From contig JAFYMF010000015.1 of assembly GCA_017556745.1 (NCBI GenBank), positions 1 through 64,000 on the forward strand: a DNA stretch of 64,000 nucleotides, given 5' to 3'. Shown one piece after another: positions 1 to 8,055 of this stretch. Made by a program: the position numbers and the translations under genes. The notes under the pieces are model-generated. The model did not search any database. It was not told the DNA's origin and worked only from the letters and a program-made list of their open reading frames with translations. The number at the start of each line of letters is the position of its first letter. Within the stretch, counting starts at the first letter, position 1. This stretch comes from Clostridia bacterium (lineage in GTDB: Bacteria > Bacillota > Clostridia > Oscillospirales > CAG-272).

Positions 1-158
1 CCCTATCCGAAGCAACACCGTATGCAGGTCGGTCTGCCCGGCCGATACCTGCGGGTGGCGCGGGGATTTCCCCGGAGCTGTGGGGTAACTCACAGCAAAG
101 ATAGATGGTCGCGGGAAAAAAGTGATTTTTTCTACAGAACCCGGCTTACAGTTTCGTC
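1..158 (+). ncRNA. rnpB: RNase P RNA, 3' part (cut by window start)
   Basis: This is the 3' portion of the catalytic RNA of ribonuclease P, which trims the 5' leader from pre-tRNAs. Diagnostic conserved pieces are visible: a CCCTATCCGAAGCAACACC block at the very start, AGATAGATGGTCGC near 100-114, and the 3' signature ACAGAACCCGGCTTACAG at 134-151. The 5' half lies outside the window. The mature 3' end is placed approximately, just before the terminator hairpin. The short reading frame over this region is spurious. Confidence 0.93.
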
Positions 159-166
159 AGTACCAA

Positions 167-200
167 AAAACACGGCCGAGGCCGTGTTTTTGCTTTTTGT
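167..200 (+). terminator. Intrinsic terminator of rnpB
   Basis: ACACGGC and GCCGTGT form a stem around a CGAG loop, flanked by A-run and T-run (TTTTTGCTTTTT). It lies immediately 3' of the RNase P RNA end. Confidence 0.88.
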
Positions 201-223
201 GTAACCTTTGACAATGTTTTCTG
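193..223 (+). promoter_or_regulatory. Candidate ECF-sigma-type promoter motif
   Basis: TGTAACC at 200-206 is followed by TGTTTTCTG at 215-223. The same pair, with one extra base in the spacer, recurs at 54601-54632 before a lipoprotein gene. An AAC-type -35 element is typical of ECF sigma factors, so a shared alternative promoter is inferred from the recurrence; no sigma factor gene is in the window. Confidence 0.35.
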
Positions 224-236
224 CCTTTTTTATTGT
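208..236 (+). promoter_or_regulatory. Candidate sigma-A promoter for the deaminase gene
   Basis: TTGACA (208-213), a 17-bp spacer and TATTGT (231-236). It overlaps the ECF-like motif, so only one of the two may be real. A 5' UTR of about 150 nt would follow before the deaminase start. Confidence 0.5.
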
Positions 237-394
237 AGAGAGATTAGTGTTATCTTTTACTCTATTATGTGACGGAGGGGTTATATCATCCGGGTGTGGG
301 ATCGATCATAGTCATTTGTATTTCAGAGAGAGGATCTCTGTCAAACCCATCATTGACTAAAAAACAATAAATCTATATTGATATGGAGAACGTT

Positions 395-790
395 ATGGAA
401 AAGATCTGGACAGAAATGTACGAGGCGGCCAAGGCTGTGCTTGGCGAACGTAAAATTTCCGACTACGTTTCCTGCGGCGAGGTTGCGGCGGCGGTGCTAT
501 CAAGCACTGGGAAAATATATACCGGGGTATGCATCGATACCTGCTCGGGATTGGGTGTCTGCGCTGAGAGAAATGCGATCTTCAGTATGATCACAAACGG
601 CGAGCAGGAGATAGACAAGGTGCTGTGTATCATGCCCGACGGCTCAAGCGGTGCACCCTGCGGCGCGTGCCGTGAGCTTATGGTACAGCTTATGGCAGGG
701 AAATATTACGATATAGAAATAATGCTCGATTATGCCGAGGGACGTACCGTAAAGCTTGGCGAAATAACCCCCGAATGGTGGATCAAGTAA
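395..790 (+). CDS. Cytidine/blasticidin-S deaminase family protein
   Basis: A 131-residue zinc-dependent deaminase of the cytidine deaminase fold. The zinc site is clear: Cys56-Ala-Glu58 (CAE, glutamate as proton shuttle) and Pro88-Cys89-Gly-Ala-Cys92. Such enzymes hydrolyse the amino group of cytidine or related nucleosides (pyrimidine salvage), but the CAE variant and this length also fit blasticidin-S-deaminase-like members, so the substrate is not certain. The ATG at 395 is preferred over one at 383 because TGGAGA lies five bases upstream of 395, while nothing resembling a ribosome site precedes 383. The gene stands alone between two terminators. Confidence 0.85.
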   Translation: MEKIWTEMYEAAKAVLGERKISDYVSCGEVAAAVLSSTGKIYTGVCIDTCSGLGVCAERNAIFSMITNGEQEIDKVLCIMPDGSSGAPCGACRELMVQLMAGKYYDIEIMLDYAEGRTVKLGEITPEWWIK

Positions 791-804
791 TAGAGATAAC
801 AGTG

Positions 805-832
805 AAAGCGGAGAAGTTCTCCGCTTTTTTTG
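805..832 (+). terminator. Intrinsic terminator after deaminase gene
   Basis: AGCGGAG (807-813) pairs with CTCCGCT (819-825) around AAGTT and is followed by a run of T. Confidence 0.88.
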
Positions 833-851
833 TTTATCTTAAAAAATACCC

Positions 852-880
852 TTTTCAAACAGAACAAGCTGTGGTATAAT
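852..880 (+). promoter_or_regulatory. Extended -10 promoter of the PHP operon
   Basis: TGGTATAAT (872-880) is a TGn-extended perfect -10 box. A weak -35-like TTTTCA lies 17 bases upstream. It is 44 bp before the PHP gene and follows the previous terminator. Confidence 0.65.
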
Positions 881-923
881 ATACTGATAGAATGGAAAAA
901 TATTATCTTCGGGAAGTGTATAT

Positions 924-1748
924 ATGTTTTTAGCCGATTGTCATACTCATACAAAATATTCATTTGACGGCCCTCGCACCTCTGAGGGCGAGGTGGATGC
1001 GCTCTGCCGCGTCGCGATAGAAAGAGGACTCAGTGAGCTTGCCATTACCGACCATTTTGAAATGAACGGTGAGGTAGAAGGTATATACGATAAGACGGAT
1101 ACCGACGGTATTCGCCGTGACGTATTGGCCGCCAAGGAAAAATATAAGGATAAGCTGTACGTAGCCTACGGTATAGAGCTTGGGCAGGCCGGGGAGTATC
1201 CCGAATATGCCCGTAGTGTTCTTCCCGAGCTCGGATATGAATACATCATCGGTTCGCTTCATAATCTTCCCGGTGTGCCGGATTTTTCATTCTTTGACTA
1301 CGGGAAAATGACTATACAGCATATTGAGAAGCTGTTCAGAGAAAGTCTTGTTGCTCTTCTTGATCTGTGTGATTTTGAGGAGATAAGCACGATAGGTCAT
1401 TTTACCTATATGCACAGATACGTAAGGCGCGCAGGAAAAGAGTTTGATTTTTCAAAGTTTGATGATGAGATACACACCTTTCTGAAAAAGGTTATAGAAA
1501 AGGGCAAGGCACTTGAGGTAAATACCTCTACTTTACGTGATCCTTCACATATCACGATGCCCACTCACGAGCTTATAAAGCTGTACAGACAGCTGGGCGG
1601 CGAGATGATGACCTGCGGCTCCGACTCGCATGGTGCGGAGTTCGTTGGTGCGGGAATCAAAGAAACATACGAATTTCTTGCTTCAGCCGGATTTAAGTAC
1701 ATTACAGTTTTTCATGACGGAAAGCCTGTTATGAAAAAAATCGGCTAA
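924..1748 (+). CDS. PHP-domain phosphatase, histidinol-phosphatase (HisK) type
   Basis: A 274-residue metal-dependent phosphoesterase of the PHP superfamily. The N-terminal HxH motif (His7, His9 in DCHTHT), the TDH motif (Asp43-His44), GSLHN, GHFTYMHRY and the C-terminal GSDSHG supply the expected multi-metal ligands. Length and motif order match histidinol-phosphate phosphatases of the HisK/HisJ type, which form histidinol in histidine synthesis, although no other his gene is nearby, so another small phosphate ester is possible. It is the first gene of an operon: the MutS-like gene starts 12 bases after its stop. GGGAAG precedes the ATG. Confidence 0.8.
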   Translation: MFLADCHTHTKYSFDGPRTSEGEVDALCRVAIERGLSELAITDHFEMNGEVEGIYDKTDTDGIRRDVLAAKEKYKDKLYVAYGIELGQAGEYPEYARSVLPELGYEYIIGSLHNLPGVPDFSFFDYGKMTIQHIEKLFRESLVALLDLCDFEEISTIGHFTYMHRYVRRAGKEFDFSKFDDEIHTFLKKVIEKGKALEVNTSTLRDPSHITMPTHELIKLYRQLGGEMMTCGSDSHGAEFVGAGIKETYEFLASAGFKYITVFHDGKPVMKKIG

Positions 1749-1760
1749 AAGGAGATTGTT

Positions 1761-3368
1761 ATGATAATAGACGAGCATTTCAGTCTTTTGTATCCCGATG
1801 AGGAGACAAAAAGAAGACATGAAACCGGAGAACTCCGACCTGATATCTCAGAGGATGTTATCGAGTCTATCGGCCTCGGAGAATATCTTGAGCTGAAGAG
1901 TGCTCAGCTTTCCGATTTTTTTACAAAGGATCCTGAAACCATAAGATTCCGTCAGAAGGTGTTTTCCGATATTAAGGAAGTTCCGGAGATCGGACGTGCT
2001 CTCACATCTGTCTTTCCGATACTCAACGATATCATAGAGCTTCGCCGACTTGACAGCGGAAACGGAGAGGATACAGAAAGCTATCTTACCAGTATCACCG
2101 AGATAGAGCTGTATATATCCTGCATTGAGAAGCTCAGGGATGGCTTTGCGGGTCTTGGTGACCGTGTGAAGAGCGAGGCTGTGGCGAGAATGATAAGTAC
2201 GATCGCTACACTTACCGAGAGTGATTATTATAAGGAGCTTAACGAGAAGCTGACTGCACTTTCCGGCAGAGTAAGGGAGATAAAGAGTATTACCGTCGGA
2301 GTTAATCTTGACGGTCAGCTTCGTCCCACCGATGCAGGAGTGCTTTCGATAAATCCGGTAGAGTTTAAGTCCGGTGATATCCTTGAGAAGATACTCAGAT
2401 TTAACTTCAAAAATGATGAGTACACCTGTATAGCGCCCCTTGTTCCATTTGACCGTTCGCAGAATGAGAACCGCCGTATGGCATTGTCTCACGCCTTTAA
2501 TTCTGCTATAAACGACGTGTTCAAGGCTTCGGTAAAGGGATGGCGAAAGATAGTCAACGAATACGTTCTTGAAAATACAGATTTCCTCATTCAGCTTATG
2601 CCTGAGATAGAGCTTCTTGTTAAGGGTGCGAAGTTTATCTCCACACTTGAGGAAAGAGGTGGAAATACTACTATGCCCGAGATACTTCCCACTGAGGAGA
2701 AGGCTTTCTCGGCTCGCGGGCTTTATAACCCCGACGTTTCTCTCAGGGCAGAAACGGACATCGTAAAGAATGATATTAGGTTTGACGATGACGGTAGGAT
2801 CTTCGTGCTCACAGGTCCCAACAGAGGCGGTAAGTCGGTAATAACCTGCGCCATCGGTTCCGCTCAGGTAATGGCACAGCTTGGTCTTCCCGTAACTGCG
2901 GACAGTCTTTCTCTCAGTCCTGTAAGCTCACTGTTTACACATTTCCCGGCGGAGAGCGGTGACACTATCGACAAGGGTCGTCTGGGTGAGGAGTGTGCCC
3001 GCCTTGGCGAGATACTTGATAGAGTTGACGGAGACAGTATGATACTCCTTGATGAGTCTCTGTCTTCCACCGGTGCGTACGAGGCATCCTATATTGCGGC
3101 AGAGCTTCTTGCGGCATTCTCGGTCATCGGTTGCAGAGGTATATTCTCCACACATCTTCACGAGCTTGCGGCACGAGTTGATGAGATAAGCGCAAAGGGG
3201 CGGGAGCACGGCGGTGTCGGTATAGACTCCATCGTTGCCGATATAACCGATGGTAAACGCAGCTTTAAGATAATTCGCCGCCGTCCTGATGGTAAGAGCT
3301 ATGCTAAGGATATAACAGATAAATACGGACTTTCCTTTGACAGAGTAATAGATAAACTGAAAAAATAA
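1761..3368 (+). CDS. MutS-like ATPase without mismatch-recognition domain
   Basis: A 535-residue protein that keeps only the clamp/lever-like middle and the MutS-type ABC ATPase domain. Walker A is GPNRGGKS (from residue 352), Walker B is ILLDES (Asp431, Glu432), followed by a STHLHE switch. The N-terminal mismatch-binding domain of true MutS (about 850 residues) is absent, and no endonuclease Smr domain as in MutS2 is visible, so it belongs to the poorly understood short MutS-like families. DNA binding and ATP-driven clamping are likely; its role is unknown. AAAGGAGA precedes the ATG. It sits in an operon with an Lrp regulator and an aminotransferase. A diverged paralogue lies at 8056-9561. 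Confidence 0.8.
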   Translation: MIIDEHFSLLYPDEETKRRHETGELRPDISEDVIESIGLGEYLELKSAQLSDFFTKDPETIRFRQKVFSDIKEVPEIGRALTSVFPILNDIIELRRLDSGNGEDTESYLTSITEIELYISCIEKLRDGFAGLGDRVKSEAVARMISTIATLTESDYYKELNEKLTALSGRVREIKSITVGVNLDGQLRPTDAGVLSINPVEFKSGDILEKILRFNFKNDEYTCIAPLVPFDRSQNENRRMALSHAFNSAINDVFKASVKGWRKIVNEYVLENTDFLIQLMPEIELLVKGAKFISTLEERGGNTTMPEILPTEEKAFSARGLYNPDVSLRAETDIVKNDIRFDDDGRIFVLTGPNRGGKSVITCAIGSAQVMAQLGLPVTADSLSLSPVSSLFTHFPAESGDTIDKGRLGEECARLGEILDRVDGDSMILLDESLSSTGAYEASYIAAELLAAFSVIGCRGIFSTHLHELAARVDEISAKGREHGGVGIDSIVADITDGKRSFKIIRRRPDGKSYAKDITDKYGLSFDRVIDKLKK

Positions 3369-3385
3369 AAACGGAGGACAGATTA

Positions 3386-3865
3386 ATGAATAAATTGCTT
3401 AAGCTCCTTGAAGAAGATGGCAGACTTACTCCCGATCAGCTTGCCGTAATGCTTGGTAAAGAGATCGGTGATATCAAACAGATGATAGATGAGTATGAAA
3501 AAGAGGGTGTTATTCTCGGTTATCAGGCGATGATAGACTGGGATAAGACCGACCGTGAGTGCGTTAACGCTCTTATCGAGCTGAAGGTTACTCCTCAGCG
3601 CGATCGCGGCTTTGACAGAGTTGCGGAGAAGATCTACAACTATCCCGAGGTAAGAAGCCTTTATCTTATGTCCGGCGGCTTTGACCTTGCGGTAATGATA
3701 GAGGGAAAGACCATGAAGGAGGTCGCTCTTTTTGTAGCACAGAAGATCGCCCCCATGGATGCCATCGTTTCTACCGCTACCCACTTCGTTCTTTGTAAGT
3801 ACAAGGACAAGGGTATCATTTACGGAACAAAAGAAGTTGACGAAAGAGGTAATTCACCCGTATGA
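3386..3865 (+). CDS. Lrp/AsnC family transcriptional regulator
   Basis: A 159-residue feast/famine regulator: an N-terminal winged helix-turn-helix (about residues 1-55, LTPDQLAVMLGKEIGDIKQMIDE region) and a C-terminal RAM/AsnC effector domain that in the family binds amino acids and drives octamer assembly (VRSLYLMSGGFDLAVMIEG is typical). The stop overlaps the start of the aminotransferase gene in an ATGA, so the two are translationally coupled and the regulator probably responds to an amino acid handled by that enzyme (inference). CGGAGG precedes the ATG. Confidence 0.9.
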   Translation: MNKLLKLLEEDGRLTPDQLAVMLGKEIGDIKQMIDEYEKEGVILGYQAMIDWDKTDRECVNALIELKVTPQRDRGFDRVAEKIYNYPEVRSLYLMSGGFDLAVMIEGKTMKEVALFVAQKIAPMDAIVSTATHFVLCKYKDKGIIYGTKEVDERGNSPV

Positions 3866-5031
3866 TAGACTACACCAAGCTGGTTGCGTCTACGGCGAGA
3901 AACATTAAGCCCTCCGGTATCAGAAAATTTTTTGATATGCTCAACGAGATGAAGGATGTTATCTCGCTGACGGTGGGACAGCCTGACTTTGAGACGCCAT
4001 GGCATATCAGAGAGGCGGGTATAGAGAGCCTTGAGAAGGGCAAAACCTATTACACCTCAAACAGCGGTACTATCGAGCTGAGAGAGGCTATATCCGACTA
4101 TCTTAACAGAAGATTCAGTTTGAAATATGATCCTGCAAAGGAGATCATTGTTACCGTGGGCGGCAGTGAAGCGATAGATATTGCCATCCGTGCCTTGGTG
4201 GGACCGGGTGACGAGGTCATCATTCCCATGCCGGCATTCGTCTGCTACGAGCCTCTTGTGCAGTTGGCAGGCGGTAAACCCGTTATTATTAACACAAAAG
4301 AAGAAAATAAATTCAAGCTCACTCCCGAGGAGCTTAAAGCGGCTATTACCCCCAAGACAAAGCTTCTCATTCTTCCTTATCCCAATAACCCTACCGGCGC
4401 GATTATGACAAAGGAAGAGCTTGAGCCTATTGCAGAAATACTCAGAGGTACCGATATTGCGGTGTTGTCTGACGAGATATATTCCGAGCTTACATACGGC
4501 CGTAAGCACGTATCTATTGCTACCCTTGACGGTATGCACGAGAGAACGGTGATCGCAAGCGGTTTTTCAAAGGCGTATGCAATGACCGGATGGAGAATCG
4601 GTTACGTCTGTGCCCCCCGTGAGATCGCAGAGCATATGCTGAAGATACATCAGTTTGCGATAATGTGCGCACCCACTACATGCCAGTATGCCGCTCTTGA
4701 GGCTATGATCAACGGTGATGAGGATATTGAATACATGAAGGGCGAGTACGACCGCCGCCGCCGTTTTATCGTTAAATCTCTGCGAGAGATAGGACTTGAT
4801 TGCTTTGAGCCGGAGGGTGCCTTCTATGTATTTCCCAATATCAGCGGCTTCGGTATGACCTCTGAGGAGTTTGCGGAAAGGTTGATATTCGAGAAGGGTG
4901 TTGCTATCGTTCCCGGTACCGCTTTTGGTGCTTGCGGAGAGGGAAATGCCAGAATCTCCTACGCATATTCCGTCAAGCATATTACACGTGCTCTTGAGCT
5001 CATGGATGAATTTATTCGCGAACATAGATAA
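3862..5031 (+). CDS. PLP-dependent aminotransferase, class I/II
   Basis: A 389-residue fold-type I aminotransferase of the aspartate/PatA-like group. The PLP lysine is Lys237 in SGFSKAYAMTGWRIGY; NPTG in the YPNNPTGA segment and the C-terminal ARISYAYS arginine for the alpha-carboxylate are present. It transfers amino groups between amino acids and 2-oxo acids; the exact donor cannot be read. It overlaps the preceding Lrp gene by four bases and is followed six bases later by a DMT transporter, a common trio of sensor, enzyme and amino acid exporter. Confidence 0.88.
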   Translation: MIDYTKLVASTARNIKPSGIRKFFDMLNEMKDVISLTVGQPDFETPWHIREAGIESLEKGKTYYTSNSGTIELREAISDYLNRRFSLKYDPAKEIIVTVGGSEAIDIAIRALVGPGDEVIIPMPAFVCYEPLVQLAGGKPVIINTKEENKFKLTPEELKAAITPKTKLLILPYPNNPTGAIMTKEELEPIAEILRGTDIAVLSDEIYSELTYGRKHVSIATLDGMHERTVIASGFSKAYAMTGWRIGYVCAPREIAEHMLKIHQFAIMCAPTTCQYAALEAMINGDEDIEYMKGEYDRRRRFIVKSLREIGLDCFEPEGAFYVFPNISGFGMTSEEFAERLIFEKGVAIVPGTAFGACGEGNARISYAYSVKHITRALELMDEFIREHR

Positions 5032-5036
5032 GCCAC

Positions 5037-5927
5037 ATGAAGCTTTTCCGTTCTCCGCGTTTTCTCGTTGCCGCCGCAATGGCGATCTTCGGCACCATAC
5101 CGTTGTTCGTAAAGTATATTCCTCTTCCATCGGGGGAGATAGCACTGTACCGAACCTTAATGGCCGTGGTGCTTGTGGGTATATATCTTTTTATCACAAA
5201 GAATAAAATCTCTTTGGGAGATCTGAAGGGTCACGTTGCCGTACTTCTTGTGTCAAGCGTGGCTCTCGGCGCAAACTGGATATTCCTGTTTGAGGCATAT
5301 AAATACACCACGGTATCGACCGCTACCCTCAGCTATTATATGGCTCCGGTAATAGTAACGGTTTTGTCCCCGGTATTTTTCAAAGAGAGGGTCACCACTC
5401 TGCAGATAGTCTGCTTTATTATGTCTACCGCGGGTCTGGTGCTGATAACCGGCATCGGCGGAGCAGGAAAGAACGATATCATCGGTATTGCCCTCGGGCT
5501 TGCCGCCGCCTGTCTTTACGCAACGGTGGTGCTTGCAAATAAGCGTATGCGTAATATCGACGGTATCAAGCGTACCTTCTTGCAGTTTGCGGTAGCATCG
5601 GCGATTCTTATTCCTTACGTTTCCGTCACGGGTGGATTTAATCTTACCTCACTTGACGGGCGGGGAATAGCGGCTCTCGTCACCGTTGGTGCGGTGCACA
5701 CCGGAGTTACTTACTGTATGTATTTTTCAGGCCTCGGCGGACTCAGCGGCCAGAGCGCGTCTATGCTCAGCTATATCGATCCCATGATTGCGGTGCTTAT
5801 ATCCGTGTTTATCTTAAGCGAGGAGATAACACCCCTTCAGATCATCGGCGGAATTTTCATCCTCGGCTTCTCGGTGCTCAATGAGCTTGCACCGTATATT
5901 GTGAAGCCAAAGTGTAAAAATAAATAA
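5037..5927 (+). CDS. EamA/DMT family membrane transporter
   Basis: A 296-residue protein of about ten hydrophobic helices made of two repeated EamA halves (residues about 8-140 and 150-286), the drug/metabolite transporter architecture. Family members export amino acids or related metabolites across the cytoplasmic membrane. Its place as last gene behind an Lrp regulator and an aminotransferase makes amino acid export the most likely role (inference). Spacing to the preceding stop is five bases with only a weak ribosome site, so translational coupling is likely. Confidence 0.87.
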   Translation: MKLFRSPRFLVAAAMAIFGTIPLFVKYIPLPSGEIALYRTLMAVVLVGIYLFITKNKISLGDLKGHVAVLLVSSVALGANWIFLFEAYKYTTVSTATLSYYMAPVIVTVLSPVFFKERVTTLQIVCFIMSTAGLVLITGIGGAGKNDIIGIALGLAAACLYATVVLANKRMRNIDGIKRTFLQFAVASAILIPYVSVTGGFNLTSLDGRGIAALVTVGAVHTGVTYCMYFSGLGGLSGQSASMLSYIDPMIAVLISVFILSEEITPLQIIGGIFILGFSVLNELAPYIVKPKCKNK

Positions 5928-5928
5928 A

Positions 5929-5985
5929 AAAAGCCAACCTGATGCTGTCTGTATCTTAGATAGCGTATAAGGTTGGCTTTTGTTG
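5929..5985. terminator. Bidirectional terminator between convergent genes
   Basis: AAAGCCAACCT (5930-5940) pairs with AGGTTGGCTTT (5970-5980). A-run on the left and T-run on the right let it serve the DMT gene (+) and the XRE regulator (-). Confidence 0.85.
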
Positions 5986-5995
5986 TTATATGAAT

Positions 5996-7132
5996 TTATG
6001 ATTCAAAGCATTCGTCAAAAGTTGGGTCGGATCTTATGAGTGAGATAAGCTCATCGGTGAAAACACTGAGATGGCTTTTCCAGAAATAGTCGGGAATGAC
6101 CGGGAAGTTTTCGCTGGGGAAGGTCACCTTTTCTAACAGCGGAGCGGTGTATCTGTATTCTCCTGTACAGTGCATAGACGTGTACTTTTTGTGGTGCGCG
6201 AATGCTTTTTTGAAATATTCAAAGGCCGTTTCCGGGTCTTTGACGTGTCGTGCCGTACTTACAGCCGCATTCAGATACAGGTCTCTGATATGGAAGTGAG
6301 CATATCCGCAGTTTTCCTCACCGAAAATTGATTCGTATAAATGTGCAAGGTCTAAATACAGCTTTACTCCATTGGGACTTGTGAATAATGAAACCTTGGT
6401 TCCTACCGAATAGCAAATAACGGTCTTTAGCTCCGTTAAAAGTTCAATAATAGCCTCTCCGTAGTATTTGTCACGCTCTTCAGCCTCCGTTGCTTTTCCC
6501 ATCAGCAATTCACGACTGACGCGGAGGGAGTTTTGCTTTTCCGCAAGAGTCTTTGCCTTGTCGTTATAGCCCATTTTTGCGTAAACGGTCACCAGCATCA
6601 TGGTAATAATGTCTCTGTCCTCGGAGGGAATATCCATGCCGAGAACCTTTTCAAATACCGTTATCTCCTCCTGCCAATAAACGTTTCCGGAGTTGTATTC
6701 CGTGTCCTCGTGAGCATAATCGGAGCCGTCGACGGTATAGCTCTTTGCACCGTATTTTCTCCATCCGTGTATGCTCAGAGCATATCCCAGCTTTATCAGT
6801 ATCCGGGGCTCTGATGGGAATTCCTCGGCGGCATGGCGGAGCATCTCCACGCATTCCGTCATATCTCCCTGCCAATTAAGGAAGCTATCCGCCTTTTCAA
6901 GTATTGATCTTAACTTTTCTTCTCTGTCCTTACTGTAGCCGAACAGCTCGTCTATGCTTACGTTAAAGTAGTTTGCAATAGTGGGGATCAGCTCCATATC
7001 GGGGTAACCGCCGTTTGCTTCCCAACGGGAAACCGCCTGACAGCTGACTCCGAGAGCATTTGCGAGGTCCTCCTGCTTTCTTCCGTCACGCTGACGCAAC
7101 TGCCTGATCTTTTCTCCTATTTTGATGTTCAT
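5996..7132 (-). CDS. XRE-family regulator with TPR-like C-terminal domain (copy 1)
   Basis: A 378-residue protein: residues 1-70 are a Cro/C1-type helix-turn-helix (IGEKIRQLRQ, QEDLANALGVSCQAVSRWE), followed by about 300 helical residues resembling tetratricopeptide-type repeats. It is presumably a soluble DNA-binding regulator whose helical domain senses a partner or ligand. AGGAGGGATCCT precedes the ATG. An 18-bp perfect palindrome lies 35 bp upstream over its likely -10 box, suggesting autoregulation. Related proteins of the same build occur at 9899-11014 and 56074-57144. Confidence 0.82.
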   Translation of the reverse strand: MNIKIGEKIRQLRQRDGRKQEDLANALGVSCQAVSRWEANGGYPDMELIPTIANYFNVSIDELFGYSKDREEKLRSILEKADSFLNWQGDMTECVEMLRHAAEEFPSEPRILIKLGYALSIHGWRKYGAKSYTVDGSDYAHEDTEYNSGNVYWQEEITVFEKVLGMDIPSEDRDIITMMLVTVYAKMGYNDKAKTLAEKQNSLRVSRELLMGKATEAEERDKYYGEAIIELLTELKTVICYSVGTKVSLFTSPNGVKLYLDLAHLYESIFGEENCGYAHFHIRDLYLNAAVSTARHVKDPETAFEYFKKAFAHHKKYTSMHCTGEYRYTAPLLEKVTFPSENFPVIPDYFWKSHLSVFTDELISLIRSDPTFDECFES

Positions 7133-7166
7133 AGGATCCCTCCTGATGTTTTATTTACCGGTGTGG

Positions 7167-7184
7167 TTTTATGGTACCATAAAA
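7167..7184. promoter_or_regulatory. Perfect 18-bp palindrome, candidate operator
   Basis: TTTTATGGTACCATAAAA is a perfect palindrome. On the minus strand it contains TGGTACCAT, an extended -10-like box with TTGATT 17 bases upstream, so a bound dimer would block transcription of the XRE gene. The binding protein is inferred to be that XRE regulator. Confidence 0.5.
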
Positions 7185-7288
7185 ACGGATGATAATCAAT
7201 AATCAATCAGTTGTTTACCAAACAAGTATTGCTTGAATAATATCTGAAATACGGTTAGCTTGTTTACCGTTACCATACGGATGCAGTC

Positions 7289-7317
7289 TTGTCTTTTTAG
7301 AACATTTGTATTATAAT
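7289..7317 (+). promoter_or_regulatory. Promoter of the RAYT pseudogene
   Basis: TTGTCT (7289-7294), 17-bp spacer, TATAAT (7312-7317). The ATG at 7316 falls inside the -10 box and so cannot be the start. Confidence 0.6.
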
Positions 7318-7458
7318 GGATTCGGTGATGAAAATGGAAAATAAAAAGGAATTACCTAAGAGAAAACCGACAAGGTTACAGATTTTTGATTATAGCTCTA
7401 CAGGAGCATACTTCATAACAATATGTACAGAGGGTAGACGACAAATTTTATCTCGTAT

Positions 7459-7486
7459 CGTAGGGGTCGACGTCCTGGGCGACCCG
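7459..7486 (+). repeat. REP-like repeat inside RAYT gene, copy A
   Basis: Begins CGTAGGGGTCGACGTCC and ends GGCGACCCG. It is the inverted counterpart (one mismatch in 28) of the copy at 7611-7638. Read through, it encodes the odd VGVDVLGDP insert. Confidence 0.75.
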
Positions 7487-7610
7487 AAAAAAACGGAATT
7501 ATTGCGGATAAACACATAAAACAAATGAATGAATTTTATGAGAATATAACCGTAGATCAATATGTCATCATGCCAAATCTTATTCATATTTTATTGTCGG
7601 TTCGAGATTA

Positions 7611-7638
7611 CGGGTCGCCGAGGACGTCGACCCCTACG
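7611..7638 (-). repeat. REP-like repeat inside RAYT gene, copy B
   Basis: Begins CGGGTCGCCGAGGACG and ends GACCCCTACG on the plus strand; reverse complement of copy A with one mismatch. Encodes the low-complexity insert GSPRTSTPT in the second transposase frame. Confidence 0.75.
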
Positions 7639-7833
7639 AAACAGACATCTATGGTATCGCAATTTGTCTCGACATTCAAAAGATTTTGCAATAAAGAAAA
7701 TGGTATGAATATTTGGCAACGAGGCTTTCACGATCACGTTATCAGAGGTTTGGAAGATTATCAAGAAATTTTAAAATATATCTATGAAAACCCTATGCGT
7801 TGGTACTACGATGAATTATATTCAGAAGAATAA

Positions 7834-8055
7834 CTGCTACACGTTTGTGAAACGAAACTAAAATTTTGCGATAAAAGATAAATTCGTTTTTATCTCATTA
7901 GCATAACCCCCCGACAGATCTTTCTGTCGGGGGGGATATCATGCTTACGGGAACTTACTTTTATATGGCTTTTTATCATTCTTTTCTTTATCTGAGTGTT
8001 AAGTAGACTTTTTTTGCGGATAGTAAATTTGATATCGCATACGTAAAGACAGATA
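7834..8055. other. Intergenic stretch with a GC-rich hairpin
   Basis: Between the RAYT remnant and the stop of the MutS-like gene. CCCCCCGACAGA (7907-7918) pairs perfectly with TCTGTCGGGGGG (7923-7934) around TCTT; neither side has a T-run, so it is not a standard terminator. A smaller AT-rich hairpin (AGATAAA/TTTATCT) lies about 20 bases to its left. No gene is seen. Confidence 0.6.

Larger units (their letters stand above)
7328..7833 (+). pseudogene. REP-associated tyrosine transposase (RAYT/TnpA_REP), broken
   Basis: Two reading frames together cover a Y1-type REP-associated transposase: an N-terminal part (ELPKRKPTRLQIFDYS, GAYFITICTEGRRQ) and, in another frame after an A-run near 7487-7493, the rest (KNGIIADKHIKQMNEF, DQYVIMPN, WQRGFHDHVIR, YIYENPMRW). 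The HUH-type motif is PNLIH, where the first histidine of the usual PNHIH is lost, so the product would be inactive even without the frameshift. Two REP-like repeats in opposite orientation (7459-7486, 7611-7638) interrupt or extend the coding sequence. The start is ATG 7328 or 7334. Confidence 0.85.

Noticed and set aside
7907..7934. Terminator of the MutS-like gene
   Set aside because: The stem is strong but there is no T-run on the minus strand side; reported as a hairpin of unknown role.
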